Below are positions 45,736 to 56,100 of a stretch of DNA of 64,000 nucleotides, one piece after another. A program made the translations under genes and the position numbers. The notes below the pieces were generated by a model. That model was not told the origin of the DNA, did no database searches, and was given only the letters and a program-made list of their open reading frames with translations. This DNA comes from Chryseobacterium sp. Bi04 (lineage in GTDB: Bacteria; Bacteroidota; Bacteroidia; Flavobacteriales; Weeksellaceae), in assembly GCF_918698085.1 (NCBI RefSeq), contig NZ_CAKKLP010000010.1, positions 124,001-188,000 of the forward strand, in the 5' to 3' direction. The first letter of the stretch is position 1; every line of letters begins with the position of its first letter.

Positions 45736-46314
45736 ATGGAAAGAGACGCTCCAGCATTATATATTATTACCGGCGGTCCGGGATCAGGTAAAACCACGCT
45801 GCTTAATGAACTGGGCAGAGACGGCTGTATCACGGTTCCTGAAGAAGGACGGAGAGTGATTAAAGAACAGCTTAGTATGAACGGTGAAGGCTTGCCCTGG
45901 ATAAACAAAAATCTTTTTGCCAAACTGATGTTTGATGCTTCTGTAGCAGCCTATCAGGAAATAAGCCGGATTCCCGATTTGAAAGCGGCTTTCTTTGACC
46001 GGGGAATATTAGATACAATCGGCTATCTCAAAACGGAAAATATCCGTGTTCCGGAGGAGATGAAAATACAAGCCAGCGCAATGGTTTATCATAAAAATGT
46101 TTTTATTCTTCCACCCTGGGATGAGATTTATGAGAACGATCCGGAAAGGAAGCAGACTCCTGAAGAAGCGATACTTACCTTTAATTGTATAAAGGAAACC
46201 TATCTGGAATTTGGGTATCATTTAATAGAGGTTCCTAAAGATACACTACGGCAGAGACTTCAGTTTGTTCTTGAAAAAATTGAGATAGATAATTCTGATT
46301 CAGTGATTTTGTAG
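45736..46314 (+). CDS. P-loop NTPase / kinase-like AAA protein
   Basis: 192 residues with Walker A GGPGSGKTTLL (about 11-21) and a Walker B-like FFDRGILDTIGYL. The EEGRRVIKEQL and FILPPWDEIYENDPERKQT stretches match the AAA_28-type small ATPase/kinase family found widely in bacteria, whose substrate is not established. The C-terminal VPKDTLRQRLQFVLEKI resembles the lid region of nucleotide kinases. Cytoplasmic. It is the first of three same-strand genes (with GNAT and DUF6624), spaced by 56 and 3 nt. Confidence 0.8.
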   Translation: MERDAPALYIITGGPGSGKTTLLNELGRDGCITVPEEGRRVIKEQLSMNGEGLPWINKNLFAKLMFDASVAAYQEISRIPDLKAAFFDRGILDTIGYLKTENIRVPEEMKIQASAMVYHKNVFILPPWDEIYENDPERKQTPEEAILTFNCIKETYLEFGYHLIEVPKDTLRQRLQFVLEKIEIDNSDSVIL

Positions 46315-46370
46315 ACTATTATTTTGTAACTTGATCGGGTCATTGAGTCTCCTTTTAAAACAATAAAGCT

Positions 46371-46796
46371 ATGAATATCAGAAGAATGAAAGAAGAAGAT
46401 CAGAAATTTGTTATAGCCCTGCTGGATCAATTGGGATACTCTGATACAGAAGAATTTCTTTCTCAAAAAATAAAAAAACTTTTAAACGACCCTAACGAAT
46501 ATCTTACCGTTGCAGAAAATTCAGAAGGCAGGGTTGTTGCTTTTATTTCTGTCCATATTATTCCGCAGATTGCTCTTAAAGGAGATTTTGCAAGGATCAG
46601 TTATTTTTCGGTAGATGAAAACTACAGGAGTTCAGGGATAGGAAAGCTTTTGGAAGAATACTGTGAGAAAGTAGCCCGGGAGAAAAACTGCGATAGAATA
46701 GAGGTGCATTGTAATTTCAATAGAGAAAAAGCACATCGGTTTTATTACAGGCAAGGCTATACAGAATCACCTAAATACCTGATCAAAAAACTTTAA
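46371..46796 (+). CDS. GNAT family N-acetyltransferase
   Basis: 141 residues, a compact GNAT. The acetyl-CoA motif A is visible: YFSVDENYRSSGIGKLLEEY (R/QxxGxG/A pattern RSSGIG), preceded by the strand GRVVAFISVHIIPQIALKG and followed by RIEVHCNFNREKAHRFYYRQGY. Substrate unknown. The DUF6624 gene starts 3 nt after its stop, so they are probably co-transcribed. Confidence 0.88.
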   Translation: MNIRRMKEEDQKFVIALLDQLGYSDTEEFLSQKIKKLLNDPNEYLTVAENSEGRVVAFISVHIIPQIALKGDFARISYFSVDENYRSSGIGKLLEEYCEKVAREKNCDRIEVHCNFNREKAHRFYYRQGYTESPKYLIKKL

Positions 46797-46799
46797 ATA

Positions 46800-47366
46800 A
46801 TGGAGTATAAATTCTCAGAAGAGCTCATCGAACTTGCCAATCATGATTTGTCCGTAAGGGAAAAGCTGGTAGCCAAAGGAGAGTTATCAGGAGGCTATCA
46901 CCCTGAAATGGAAGCCGTTCATCAAACTAATGCAAAACGTCTTAGAGAAATCATCCAGGAAATTGGATTTCCAACGATCTCAAAAGTAGGAGAGGAAGCA
47001 AGTGATGCAGCCTGGCTGATTATCCAGCATTCTATAGGGGAGCCTGCATTTATGAAAGACTGCTATATCATGATGGATGAGAACAGTAATGATGTTAACC
47101 CCAAAAATAAAGCCTATCTGTATGACCGGATTCAGGTGTTTCAAAGTAAGCCGCAACGGTATGGAACTCAGCTTATTCCTGAAAGAAAATTATATCCTGT
47201 AGAAAATAAAGAGAACATAAATGAAGAACGGCTCAAGGTGGGCCTGCCACCATTATCCCTAGAAGAGATCAACCGTATTCCCGATTCTGAACATATCGCC
47301 GAAATGGATGCCAGAGAAAAAGACTATACCCTATGGAGAGAAAAGGTAGGTTGGATAAAAGGATAA
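46800..47366 (+). CDS. DUF6624 domain protein
   Basis: 188 residues with no signal peptide. It matches the DUF6624 pattern: EVGFPTISKVGEEAS-like GFPTISKVGEEASDAAWLII, then QHSIGEPAFMKDCYIMM, NKAYLYDRIQVFQSKPQRYGTQ and LPPLSLEEINRI. Function unknown in the family. A second DUF6624 protein, a lipoprotein, is encoded at 60385-61035 with the same LYDRI...GTQ core. Linked to the preceding GNAT gene. Confidence 0.82.
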   Translation: MEYKFSEELIELANHDLSVREKLVAKGELSGGYHPEMEAVHQTNAKRLREIIQEIGFPTISKVGEEASDAAWLIIQHSIGEPAFMKDCYIMMDENSNDVNPKNKAYLYDRIQVFQSKPQRYGTQLIPERKLYPVENKENINEERLKVGLPPLSLEEINRIPDSEHIAEMDAREKDYTLWREKVGWIKG

Positions 47367-47512
47367 AGTATAGCGTAATGGTCTCAGATTCTGCTCTTAA
47401 AATGAACAGAAATATCATTCAAATAAAATCTTTGAAATTCTGTTCATCAGGAATTCTTAATTCCGGAATTTCTCATTTTCAATTTCCTTATTTCCCGGAA
47501 TTTATCTTACGG

Positions 47513-47605
47513 TTAAAGATAAGCATAGATGGTGATTCCTGACGTAACAAAAAACATCCATAAACCTGTATAGATGCTGTTGTATTTATGCTGAGCCCAT
47601 GAATC
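47513..47605 (-). pseudogene. C-terminal remnant of a small membrane protein
   Basis: In the 247-nt gap after the DUF6624 gene the minus strand reads ...DSWAQHKYNSIYTGLWMFF, then VTSGITIYAYL and a stop at 47513. This looks like the end of a small integral-membrane protein, with a stop about 30 codons upstream and no start, so it is a fragment lying downstream of the SnoaL-like gene. The family is not identified. Confidence 0.35.
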
Positions 47606-47613
47606 AGATGATG

Positions 47614-47952
47614 TTATTGATCATTTAATAATGGTCTGGGATCAAAAAGGACCTGCAATGACCGGATCTTTTCATCTTTGATTTCATACCATCCGGATGC
47701 CAGTATTGTTTTTTCTCCCATAGTGATCTGATACCAGAAACATACATCTTCACCGGCTGTAAATGCCTGAAGAATCTTATATTTAAACTTCATCTGTCTC
47801 ATATCTTTGATGTAAACTGAAGCATTATCGCGGCTTCCCATTACTCCGATGAATTTAAATTCCGGATCGAGACAGCTTTCCGCTTTATCAAAGTTTTCGT
47901 CATTTAAATACTGGATAAATTGTTCTGCTGTGTTTGTGGTTTTATTGTCCAT
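47614..47952 (-). CDS. SnoaL/NTF2-like protein
   Basis: 112 residues: N-terminal helices (TAEQFIQYLNDENFDKAESC), the segment PEFKFIGVMGSRDNASVYI, and strands KILQAFTAGEDVCFWYQIT, TILASGWYEIKDEKI, RSLQVLFDPRPL. The pattern fits the SnoaL-like fold; no reaction can be assigned. It overlaps a spurious minus-strand frame from the decayed methyltransferase by 11 nt and may once have been co-transcribed with it. Confidence 0.72.
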   Translation of the reverse strand: MDNKTTNTAEQFIQYLNDENFDKAESCLDPEFKFIGVMGSRDNASVYIKDMRQMKFKYKILQAFTAGEDVCFWYQITMGEKTILASGWYEIKDEKIRSLQVLFDPRPLLNDQ

Positions 47953-48060
47953 ATCTATTGTTTAGTGAAGACAAAATTAAGGGATTAGTAATGGTCTTAC
48001 TTGTGACTATAATCACAAAAGTTCCTGTATTTATATTTTTTGACAGTTGATTATAACAAT

Positions 48061-48341
48061 AGCGGTGTGCATGCTGTAGGAAATCAGGACGTAAATTCAG
48101 TAATTCTTTGTCCGGACTTGGTTCTTCCAGGTTTTTTAATATAAATCCTGCAGTTAAAAGAGTATTGACAATAGTGATGGCCCAGACCACAGCCCATATC
48201 AAGAATTGTTTTATTTTGAACAGGAAGCAGTAATCTTTTCATTACCGGTTGTTCCAATAGTTCATTTAAGCCTTTATATCCTTCACGGAGTGCCTTATAG
48301 CCTGTGAAGAATTCAGGATTATCATAAATATTCTGCTTCAT
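48061..48341 (-). pseudogene. Class I SAM methyltransferase with internal deletion
   Basis: The N-terminus is normal for the family: MKQNIYDNPEFFTGYKALRE and the SAM-binding motif ILDMGCGLGHH (about 60-70). Immediately after it the reading frame changes and matches what should be the far C-terminus, IVNTLLTAGFILKNLEEPSP, PDKELLNLRPDFLQHAHR. About 130 residues, including the catalytic core, are missing, and the two ends are out of frame. The junction is near GGCCATCACTATTGTC. A clear inactivating deletion, not explainable by one sequencing error. Confidence 0.72.
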
Positions 48342-48351
48342 AATCTGTTTT

Positions 48352-49270
48352 TTAAGTGTGTGATAATACAGGTACAATAAGTTGCTGCTTCTTAAAAAAA
48401 GGCTCTAATTCTTCAGTTACAAAAAGCTGTAAATCATCATCTTTCCATTTTCGGTAATTAAAATTATTCTGCTCCGGTGTGAACCCTAATACAACTTCAT
48501 CGAATGGAATATCCGTAAAAGCAGCAATAACGCGGGTGATATCTATGGTACTGGGGCTGAAAACCTCTAAAATATGCAGTGTTTTTTCTTCATTTTCTAC
48601 CACAACAGCACAGTTCAGATCTTCAATGAAGTAAATAGAATCTCTGTAACCCAATTCAGGATTAGCATAGCAGTAGAAAAAAGAGAGCCCCTTGTTTTTT
48701 GTTTGAAAGATGGTGTTCGGGACAGCATTTTCTACCCTATTTTCAAATAATTTCAGATCTGCTTCCTGGTCAAGATTTAATTTCCTTTTATCAGATCTTT
48801 CTCCAGGATTTAAGTTTTTAATATGCTGAAAAGCCTCAAATTCCTGTACTGGAACAAATCCGAACTTAGGATAAAAATCAAGTACCGTTTCGTTGGCAAA
48901 CAGGAATATTCCATCATTCTTTCCTTTAAAATCATTGAGAATACGTTCCATTAAAAAAACGGCTCAAGCCTTGCTTCTGATAATCTGCATCAGTCATTAC
49001 TGTTCCGAGCTGTATTAAAGTTTTTGTTTCTCCTATACTATTTCCGGTAAATAAACTTCCAGTGGTATGGGAAGCAATGGTGTCTCCATCAAATAGAGAG
49101 TATAAAATACAGTTGCCATCCCAATATCCGGACTGATAATAGTTTTCAAAATCAAACTCCCAGACTTTTTGCGTTAGCCTGTTGAATTCCAGCCGAAGTT
49201 TTTCATTATTTTGATATTGTGTATATAACGTGTAATTTTTATGGCTGATGGAAACGTTTTCTGTCTTCAT
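48352..49270 (-). pseudogene. GNAT N-acetyltransferase split by a frameshift in an A7 run
   Basis: The first frame (49270 to 48932) encodes the GNAT core (IASHTTGSLFTGNSIGETKT, LIQLGTVMTDADYQKQGLSR) and stops. The second (from 48951 to 48352) continues with MERILNDFKGKNDGIFLFANE and FYPKFGFVPVQEFEAF. Removing one base from the seven-A run at 48953-48959 joins them as QKQGLSRFLMERILNDF, with the QKQGLS motif A followed by its natural helix. The gene is otherwise complete (about 305 residues). It may be inactive, phase-variable by slippage, or a homopolymer sequencing error. Confidence 0.75.
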
Positions 49271-49445
49271 TTTCTGTAATACTGTTTTTTATAAATTATC
49301 GTCATTATGATTCCAAAATTTAATTGGCTTTAAATTACAAAAAATTGTAAATATGTGCTGTGAAATACTACTCTGACATTTATTTTAAACTGAAAACAAT
49401 ATTTTGTCAGAATTGACATTTTAAAATAAGGAATAAACAATAACT

Positions 49446-50216
49446 ATGAATACAATAATCCCTCATTTTTTAAATTATAAATGGTTATCAATCATTGCAA
49501 TGGTGGCGGTCTGCGGCTGTTCTGAGTCTGGTAAGAAACAAAATATTCCGGAAAAAAATAAACAGGAAGTTGCAGTGACAAAACCGGCACCGGCTGTACC
49601 TGTTACAGATGCCCGGAAAGAACCTGCTGAATTTGTGCCCAAAGGATTTAGTGTTTTTGAAAAATCCTATGGAGATTTGAATAAAGATGGGGTAGAAGAC
49701 TGTATTCTCATCATTAAAAAAATTGACAAAGAGAATATTATTACTGATGAACATCGGGGAAAACTGGACAGGAATCGCCGCGGTATCATTGTCCTCTTTA
49801 AAACAAAAGGCGGTTACGAATTAGCATCAGAAAACATTGATTGTTTTTCATCAGAAAATGAAGAAGGAGGCGCATATTATGCCCCGGAACTGATGGTGTA
49901 TGCTGAAAAAGGAAATTTACATATTCATTATGCCCATGGCAGATATGGCTATTGGAAGTATATTTTCAGATTTCAGAATTCTGATTTTGAGCTGATCGGC
50001 TATGAAGACAGCTCGAACACAGGTCCTGTGGTCAACAGTACAACGAGTATTAATTTCTCTACAAAAAAGAAACTGACAAAAGTTAATACCAATGAAAATG
50101 CAGAAAGTGGAGATGAAGTCTTCGAAAGTACCTGGACAACCGTTACAATGCCAAAATTACTCAGGCTTTCGGAAATTAAAAACTTCGATGAACTTGAGCT
50201 GTCATCTATGGAATAG
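49446..50216 (+). CDS. Lipoprotein of unknown function
   Basis: 256 residues with a lipoprotein signal (WLSIIAMVAVCGC, Cys25 at the lipobox). A Lys/Pro-rich linker (VAVTKPAPAVPVTDARKEP) precedes a globular domain with YGDLNKDGVEDCILIIKK, similar to an EF-hand-like or FG-GAP calcium loop, then beta-rich sequence (GNLHIHYAHGRYGYWKYIF). Related lipoproteins are frequent in Chryseobacterium; their function is unknown. Monocistronic by spacing. Confidence 0.7.
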   Translation: MNTIIPHFLNYKWLSIIAMVAVCGCSESGKKQNIPEKNKQEVAVTKPAPAVPVTDARKEPAEFVPKGFSVFEKSYGDLNKDGVEDCILIIKKIDKENIITDEHRGKLDRNRRGIIVLFKTKGGYELASENIDCFSSENEEGGAYYAPELMVYAEKGNLHIHYAHGRYGYWKYIFRFQNSDFELIGYEDSSNTGPVVNSTTSINFSTKKKLTKVNTNENAESGDEVFESTWTTVTMPKLLRLSEIKNFDELELSSME

Positions 50217-50256
50217 AGGTACAGGTTTTTTAAGGATAAAAAAGTTTTGAACGTTT

Positions 50257-50609
50257 TTATTTAGCCCCTGTTAAAACAGCAATCCTTGTCTTTGCATAGG
50301 TTATTTGTTCCTTTTCTTTCTTCTGTTCCGGTTTGTTTTTAAGGTATAAATTATAATTGGCTACAGCATTTTTGGGCTGTTTAAGGCTGTGGTCGTAGAG
50401 AAGGCCCAGCTGATAGTAAATCCCATTGCCTGCTTTAAATGTTAATCCTCTTTTATAGGCCGTTAATGCATCATTGAATTGATTTTTAGCTTCATGAATT
50501 CCTGCCAATGTACTATAATATAGGGCGGTGTGGCCTGATATTGCTTCATCAATGGTTTCTTAAGCATAGGTTGCCGTTTTGTCATAATCTTAAATAAGTT
50601 GATTGCCTG
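50257..50609 (-). pseudogene. Decayed tetratricopeptide-repeat protein, C-terminal part
   Basis: The intact part (50563-50257) reads IDEAISGHTALYYSTLAGIH, EAKNQFNDALTAYKRGL, IYYQLGLLYDHSLKQPKNAV, typical TPR helices, ending at a stop at 50257. Upstream in the same frame come a TAA at 50560-50562 and YDKTATYA, then in another frame QAINLFK, so at least one nonsense change and one frameshift are present. The start is missing altogether. The parent was probably an exported TPR protein. Confidence 0.65.
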
Positions 50610-50675
50610 AAAAGCCTTGTGTTTAGGATGAAAAGAAGTAAGCCTTAGAAAATATTAATTTTTGTTGAAAAATAT

Positions 50676-50706
50676 TTTGCCAGTATTAAAAAACTTTCTA
50701 TATTTG
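50676..50706 (+). promoter_or_regulatory. Bacteroidetes-type promoter for tRNA-Ser
   Basis: TTTG at 50676-50679 (-33 box), a 19-nt spacer, and TATATTTG at 50699-50706, an exact TAnnTTTG -7 box. The tRNA starts 34 nt after it. This is the best match to the phylum's sigma-A consensus in the window. Confidence 0.78.
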
Positions 50707-50740
50707 CACCACTGAAAACAACGATAACATCGGAGTTTAA

Positions 50741-50825
50741 GGAGAGATGGCAGAGTGGTCGATTGCGATAGTCTTGAAAACTATTGACTGTAACAGGTCC
50801 GGGGGTTCGAATCCCTCTCTCTCCG
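50741..50825 (+). tRNA. tRNA-Ser (anticodon TGA)
   Basis: Acceptor stem GGAGAGA (50741-50747) pairs with TCTCTCC (50818-50824), with discriminator G. The anticodon arm ATAGT-CTTGAAA-ACTAT gives anticodon TGA (50775-50777). A long variable arm and the T-loop GGTTCGAATCC are present, as for type II serine tRNAs. CCA is not encoded. A genomic island is inserted at its 3' end. Confidence 0.96.
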
Positions 50826-50826
50826 C
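50812..50826 (+). other. attL-like direct repeat at the tRNA 3' end
   Basis: TCCCTCTCTCTCCGC overlaps the last 14 bases of tRNA-Ser and one base beyond. The same 15 nt recur at 60308-60322. Together they bound the recombinase-containing segment and are the likely crossover site. Confidence 0.72.
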
Positions 50827-50830
50827 TTAG

Positions 50831-50863
50831 GGAGACGTTTATTTTTAAACGTCTCCTTTTTTT
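50831..50863 (+). terminator. Intrinsic terminator just after tRNA-Ser
   Basis: GGAGACGTTTA (50831-50841) pairs perfectly with TAAACGTCTCC (50846-50856) around TTTT, followed by TTTTTTT. A strong terminator for the tRNA transcript on the island side of the attachment site. Confidence 0.85.
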
Positions 50864-51016
50864 ATGATTATTATGTGTTGATTTTCAATTCATTAAATTG
50901 TTTTGAAATAATGCAAAGATGTGTTCGGATTTTGTGCTGTTTCCTTAAACGAAAAGATATTCGTCTTTAGAACAGCCTATTATCAATTATTATGTGTTCG
51001 ATATTCCTCTAACCAT

Positions 51017-52702
51017 TCAATTTCGTACTTCAAAATCATCATCTTTTTTGAAAGAAGCAGCTAGCATGTATAGGAAATCTAAAATAACAATTGCTTCATC
51101 TTCATTCATATGTATCCCATTTTTTCTCAGGGTCTTTCTCGCCTCAATGGTAGAAATCATTCGTCCAGAAAAATATTTTGTACTCCCGTTGATGTTTTTC
51201 TCGATAGTTTTTAAAGCTTTATCAGTTCTTGTATTGATAACTCCATCATACATTGTTATTCTTTTTAGAATAGGGTTGATTTGTATAGTTTTAAAGTCTT
51301 TTTGGGATATATTTATTTCAGAAGGTGTAAACATACTTGCAATGTGTCTTTTACCAACGAAGTCCTGAATGTTATAGACTTGAAAAATATTAATAGGATC
51401 TTTTGACCCTATTTCTTTATAAAAATCCATATTCAATTTCTGTGTGAGATGCTGTAATCTCTCATTTAAACTGTGAGTAATTTGTTTATGTTCCTTTTTA
51501 GTATCTCTGAAATCTTCAAAATCTATTTTTCCAGCCAGTAAGTATCTTCTTGCTTTTGCTAGGAGCCCTTTATTCTGAGAAATTTCTGCAAGGACGCTTT
51601 TTTTATCATTCAATGCTTGCCTTCTAATGATGAATATATTTTCATCTTCGAGAATGAGATCAAAAAGTTCATTTACATTCGGAAGAAGGGTAATGTTTTT
51701 TAAAAGGCTTTCATATGATTTTTCTAGAAAATCTGCTCTAAACCTGCCTTTGCATTTAGATGTACTACAATGATAATATCTGTATTTCTTACTTTTGCCC
51801 TGAGATATACTTCCTGTAAGCTTTCGTCTACAAAAAGGACAATTTATGAGTCCTCTGAGAGGGAATAGAAATTTTGTCTGAAGTTTTGAGGCATTCTGTT
51901 TACGCTTACTTTTAAGTAATAACTGAACTGTTCGGAAAAGGTTCTCTGTTATGATTGGTTTATGAACTCCTTTGACATATTGAACTTCTTCATTTTTAGT
52001 TGCTTTAACCGTAATTATTCCACAATAAATAGGATTGTGCAATATCTTCCAGAAATTATTCTTGCTGCATAGCAGACCTTTTTGGACAGTCATTGTTCTC
52101 ACCTGGCTGATTGAATATGTACCAGTAGCAAACTGTTCAAAAGCCCATTTGATTAAATCTGCCTGTGGCTGTTTAGGTCTCATGATTTTTCTACCTTCTT
52201 GTGTTGACTGGTTTATATATCCCATTGGAGCTTTTCCTGGCCATCTCCCCATCTTTCGAGCCCTGCGTATCCCATCAGAGGCATTTCTGCCTCTTCTGTT
52301 GTTTTCGGCTTCTGGGATTGAAAGATATACAGCAAGCATCACAATACTTTCAGGCACATCGAAATCTATTGGTTGGTCAATAGCGAATGGTTTTGTATTT
52401 AAGCTTTTTAATATACCAAGCATTTGATAGGCATATTCAATATTACGGCTAAATCGATCCCACTTAATGAATAGTATATTCTCTGCAGGCCTTTTTCTGT
52501 TATTTTTTAAAGTTTTAATTATTTTTTTCCATTCAGGCCGATTAAAGTCCTTTGCTGAAAAATCTTCCCTGAAGATTCCTTTGACAACAATTTGGTTCAG
52601 TTCACAATATTTCAACAATCTTTCTTCCTGTTCGGGAAGAGAATAGCCTTTTCTCATTTGTTCATCAGTACTAACTCTGACATATAAATACGCTGATTTC
52701 AT
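51017..52702 (-). CDS. Large serine recombinase (integrase)
   Basis: 561 residues. The N-terminal resolvase domain has the catalytic Ser in LYVRVSTDEQ (Ser11) and WDRFSRN (the Arg-containing motif). A recombinase domain follows (RRARKMGRWPGKAPMGYIN, NFWKILHNPIYCGII), then a zinc ribbon (CPFCRRKLTG ... YYHCSTSKCKG), then a coiled-coil (about 365-410) used to control synapsis direction. Such enzymes integrate and excise phages and islands without host factors. It reads toward tRNA-Ser, with its stop about 190 nt from the attachment repeat. Intact, so the island may still be mobile. Confidence 0.9.
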   Translation of the reverse strand: MKSAYLYVRVSTDEQMRKGYSLPEQEERLLKYCELNQIVVKGIFREDFSAKDFNRPEWKKIIKTLKNNRKRPAENILFIKWDRFSRNIEYAYQMLGILKSLNTKPFAIDQPIDFDVPESIVMLAVYLSIPEAENNRRGRNASDGIRRARKMGRWPGKAPMGYINQSTQEGRKIMRPKQPQADLIKWAFEQFATGTYSISQVRTMTVQKGLLCSKNNFWKILHNPIYCGIITVKATKNEEVQYVKGVHKPIITENLFRTVQLLLKSKRKQNASKLQTKFLFPLRGLINCPFCRRKLTGSISQGKSKKYRYYHCSTSKCKGRFRADFLEKSYESLLKNITLLPNVNELFDLILEDENIFIIRRQALNDKKSVLAEISQNKGLLAKARRYLLAGKIDFEDFRDTKKEHKQITHSLNERLQHLTQKLNMDFYKEIGSKDPINIFQVYNIQDFVGKRHIASMFTPSEINISQKDFKTIQINPILKRITMYDGVINTRTDKALKTIEKNINGSTKYFSGRMISTIEARKTLRKNGIHMNEDEAIVILDFLYMLAASFKKDDDFEVRN

Positions 52703-52954
52703 AAGTATAGGGTTTATGAAATATCAACGTGTAAAGAGTAGTACTTTATTTGAAATAAAATTAAGCCTTGATAGAAATGGGGTGTAATATGAGTATTAGT
52801 CAGTCCTAAGTATGATAAAGGAATTTAATTAATGTTTTAATTATAGTATATACCACCAATAATTTTGGAGTTGGGTAGTATTGCAACAAATACAGAAGTA
52901 GATAGTTACTGATTCGCCCATGTTTATATTTTGCTTTGCATTTCTGAACATGGG

Positions 52955-53084
52955 ATGGCGCCATTTTATTTCATTTAGATTGACTAGATTTCTGAAGATC
53001 TTCCATAATATTTAGGTATCTACATCTAAGACCATAACAAATGTGGCTTCCCGTAATTATTCAACTTCTTTTTTTATTAGATTT
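52955..53084 (+). promoter_or_regulatory. Duplicated leader, copy A (upstream of the helicase gene)
   Basis: In the 459-nt gap between the recombinase and the helicase. About 130 nt match 56481-56612 with scattered substitutions, and the last 33 nt (53052-53084) are identical to 56580-56612. The identical block ends in a T-rich tract and TAGATTTG (53078-53085), which fits TAnnTTTG, though no -33 box is at standard spacing. The rest of the gap shows nothing else recognisable. Shared leaders suggest shared transcriptional control, or flanking repeats of a moved helicase cassette. Confidence 0.65.
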
Positions 53085-53161
53085 GTTTACAACTCATTTT
53101 ATATTGTGATCTGTATAAAATCTATAAACTATTAATCAATAGCTAACTTATATTTAGAATA

Positions 53162-56100
53162 ATGTTGAATCTTCCAAGAATATCAAAGCTAATCTTTGAA
53201 AACAATGGCAATGAAATATGGCAATATTTCGGCGAAAAGACTCCTCTTGATAACGCTCAAATTTTAAATAATGCTCCATTTATTATTGAATGCTCAGGAA
53301 TTAATTATTATTTGACAAATGATAAAAACGATCCCAATCTCGAAGCTTACGAATATGTATTATTAGTGTCGAAGAAACCAACAAAAGCAGATTTTAATGC
53401 TAAAAAAATAATATTTAAATATTGGCTAAAGCATCCTCTCTTCCAAGATAAAACTTCATCTGATGTTATTAATACCTGGCAGAACAAATTTCAGTTCGTA
53501 AAAGAGAATGAATATTTGGGCATTAAAGGACTAAGACAACCACAAATCGGTGCATTATATTCAATATTAGCCCACTTTCAAAATGCTGATGATAAAGCTA
53601 TAGTAGTAATGCCAACGGGTACCGGGAAAACGGAAACAATGTTATCGACTCTGATTGCCAATTGTTGTGATAGATTATTGGTTTCTGTTCCTTCAGACTC
53701 TCTAAGAACTCAAATTTCAGAAAAATTTATAACCCTTGGCTTGCTCAAAGAATTTAATGTTGTTGATTCTTCTTGTCTTAACCCTATTGTGGGAATAATA
53801 AATCATGGTTTTGCTACTGTTGAAGAATTTCAGGAATTCATCTTAAAATGCAATGTGGTTGTATCAACAATGAATCTCTTAACAGAGTTATCAGTTCAGC
53901 AAAAAATAATACTAAATAATTCTTTTTCTCATTTTTTTGTTGATGAGGCGCATCATTCAGAAGCTAAAACGTGGAAAGCATTAATTGAGAGATTTGATCC
54001 TGAAAAAGTGATTCTTTTTACAGCAACACCTTTCAGAAATGATGGTAAACTTTTACAAGGGAAGGTGATTTTTAATTTTTCTTTACGAAAAGCTCAAGAA
54101 CAAAAGTATTATAAGACAATAAACTATTTGCCTATTCGGGAATATAATAAAAAATTAGCCGATGAGAAAATTGCTGAAAAAGCAATTCAACAATTAGAAA
54201 GTGATATAGCGAACGGTCATAACCATATTGTTATGGCACGATGCATGAGTAAACCGCGTGCAAAGGAAGTTTTTGAATATTATCAGAAATATCCTGAGCA
54301 TAATCCAATTTTAATTTACACAGGTATTGGAGGATTGAATGATAAAATTGAAGCCATAAAAAAAAGGAAACATTCAATAATTGTTTGTGTAAATATGCTT
54401 GGAGAAGGATTTGATTTACCCAGTTTAAAAATCGCAGCCATTCATGATGAAAGACAAAGCCTTCCTATAACATTACAGTTTATAGGAAGATTTACCAGAA
54501 CATCTTATGACGAGTTGGGTAATGCTAGTTTTATTACAAATATTGCCTATCCGCCAATTCATGAAGAGTTGGATCAATTGTATGCAAGAAATGCAGACTG
54601 GAATTTAATTTTACCGCGTTTAAGTGCTAATGCCACTCAAAGGGAAATCGACATAAAAGAATTTTTAGATGGATTTAACAACCTAAATGAATCAATTATT
54701 CCATTTGCACAAATAAATCCAGCACTTAGCACTATAATTTATAAAACTAATATTAGAGATTGGAAGCCTAACAAGGAACACTGGGAAGATTTGTTTTCCA
54801 ATTACGAGCATGTATTTGCTGATACAAATCATCGAGATACAATTGTGATTGTCTTAGGGAAAATTGAGAAAATTGAGTGGGGTACTTTTGAAACTGTTCA
54901 AAATTTGAAATGGGATATAATAATTGTCCATTGGGATTTACGGCCTAATATCAATAGGATTTTTTTAAACACCTCATTAAAACAATTTTCTGGAAAAGAT
55001 CTTTTAGAGAGAGTTTTTGAAAATGGTGATATAGACCTTATTTCAGGTATGAATGTATTTAGAATATTTCATAATGTTAACAGACTTTCACTTTTTAATG
55101 TTGGTACAAGAAAAGGAATCGGGCAGGATATAACTTTCCAATCATACTTTGGAAAAGGAGTGCATGACGGCATTAAAAAATTAGAACAAGGTACATTAAT
55201 AAAGAACAATATATTCGGTGTTGGATATAAAGATGGTGAGAAGATTTCACTGGGCTGTTCAGTAAAAGGAAAAATTTGGTCGTACCAAAGAGGAAACTTG
55301 GATGAGTTAACCAAATGGTGTAAGGATATTGGAAGTATTGTTGAGAATGATGCAATAGACCCCAATGTTGTGTTAGAGCATACATTAGCAATTGAAAAAT
55401 TAAGCCAGCGACCACTTGACGTAATGCCTATTTTAATAGATTGGAATCCAGAAATGTATGAAAACATTGAAAATAGATACAAATTAAATATTAATGGTAT
55501 TTTATATGATTTTGCACATGTAGAACTTAATTTAAAAGATCCAACTCTCGATGGGCCACTAAAGTTTTCAGTTGATACAGACCAGTTTTCGGTTTTGTTT
55601 CAAATTGATTTAAGTTTTAATCCTATAACAAATGAATCATTTTATGATTTAATTCAATTAACAAATGAAACTTGTTTTATTTTATTTGGAAATAATAATA
55701 GTGAAACACTATTACAGTTTTTTAAAGATAATGTTCCTACGATTTGGTTTGCTGACGAATCACAGCTGTTTGGAAACCAATATGTGAGAATAAAGAACCA
55801 ACCAGACTTAATTTCTAAAGACGATATTATTACAGATGAATGGCTGGGAGTGGATATAAAGAAAGAATCACAAGATATTGCCCCTTACATTCAGGATTCC
55901 ATACAATATTATTTTATTGAAAAAATAAAGGATGAATTTCAAATAATTTATGATGACGATGGAAAAGGAGAAATTGCAGATATTATTGGTATTAATGATA
56001 CTGGTGACACAATAGATATTCATTTGTATCACTTAAAATTTGCTTTAGAAAGAAGGGTTGGTAATGATATTGATAATTTTTATCAAGTCTGTGGGCAGGC

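Noticed and set aside
47333..47542. Open frame overlapping the end of the DUF6624 gene
   Set aside because: It starts inside DUF6624 and continues into AT-rich non-coding DNA with no family features.
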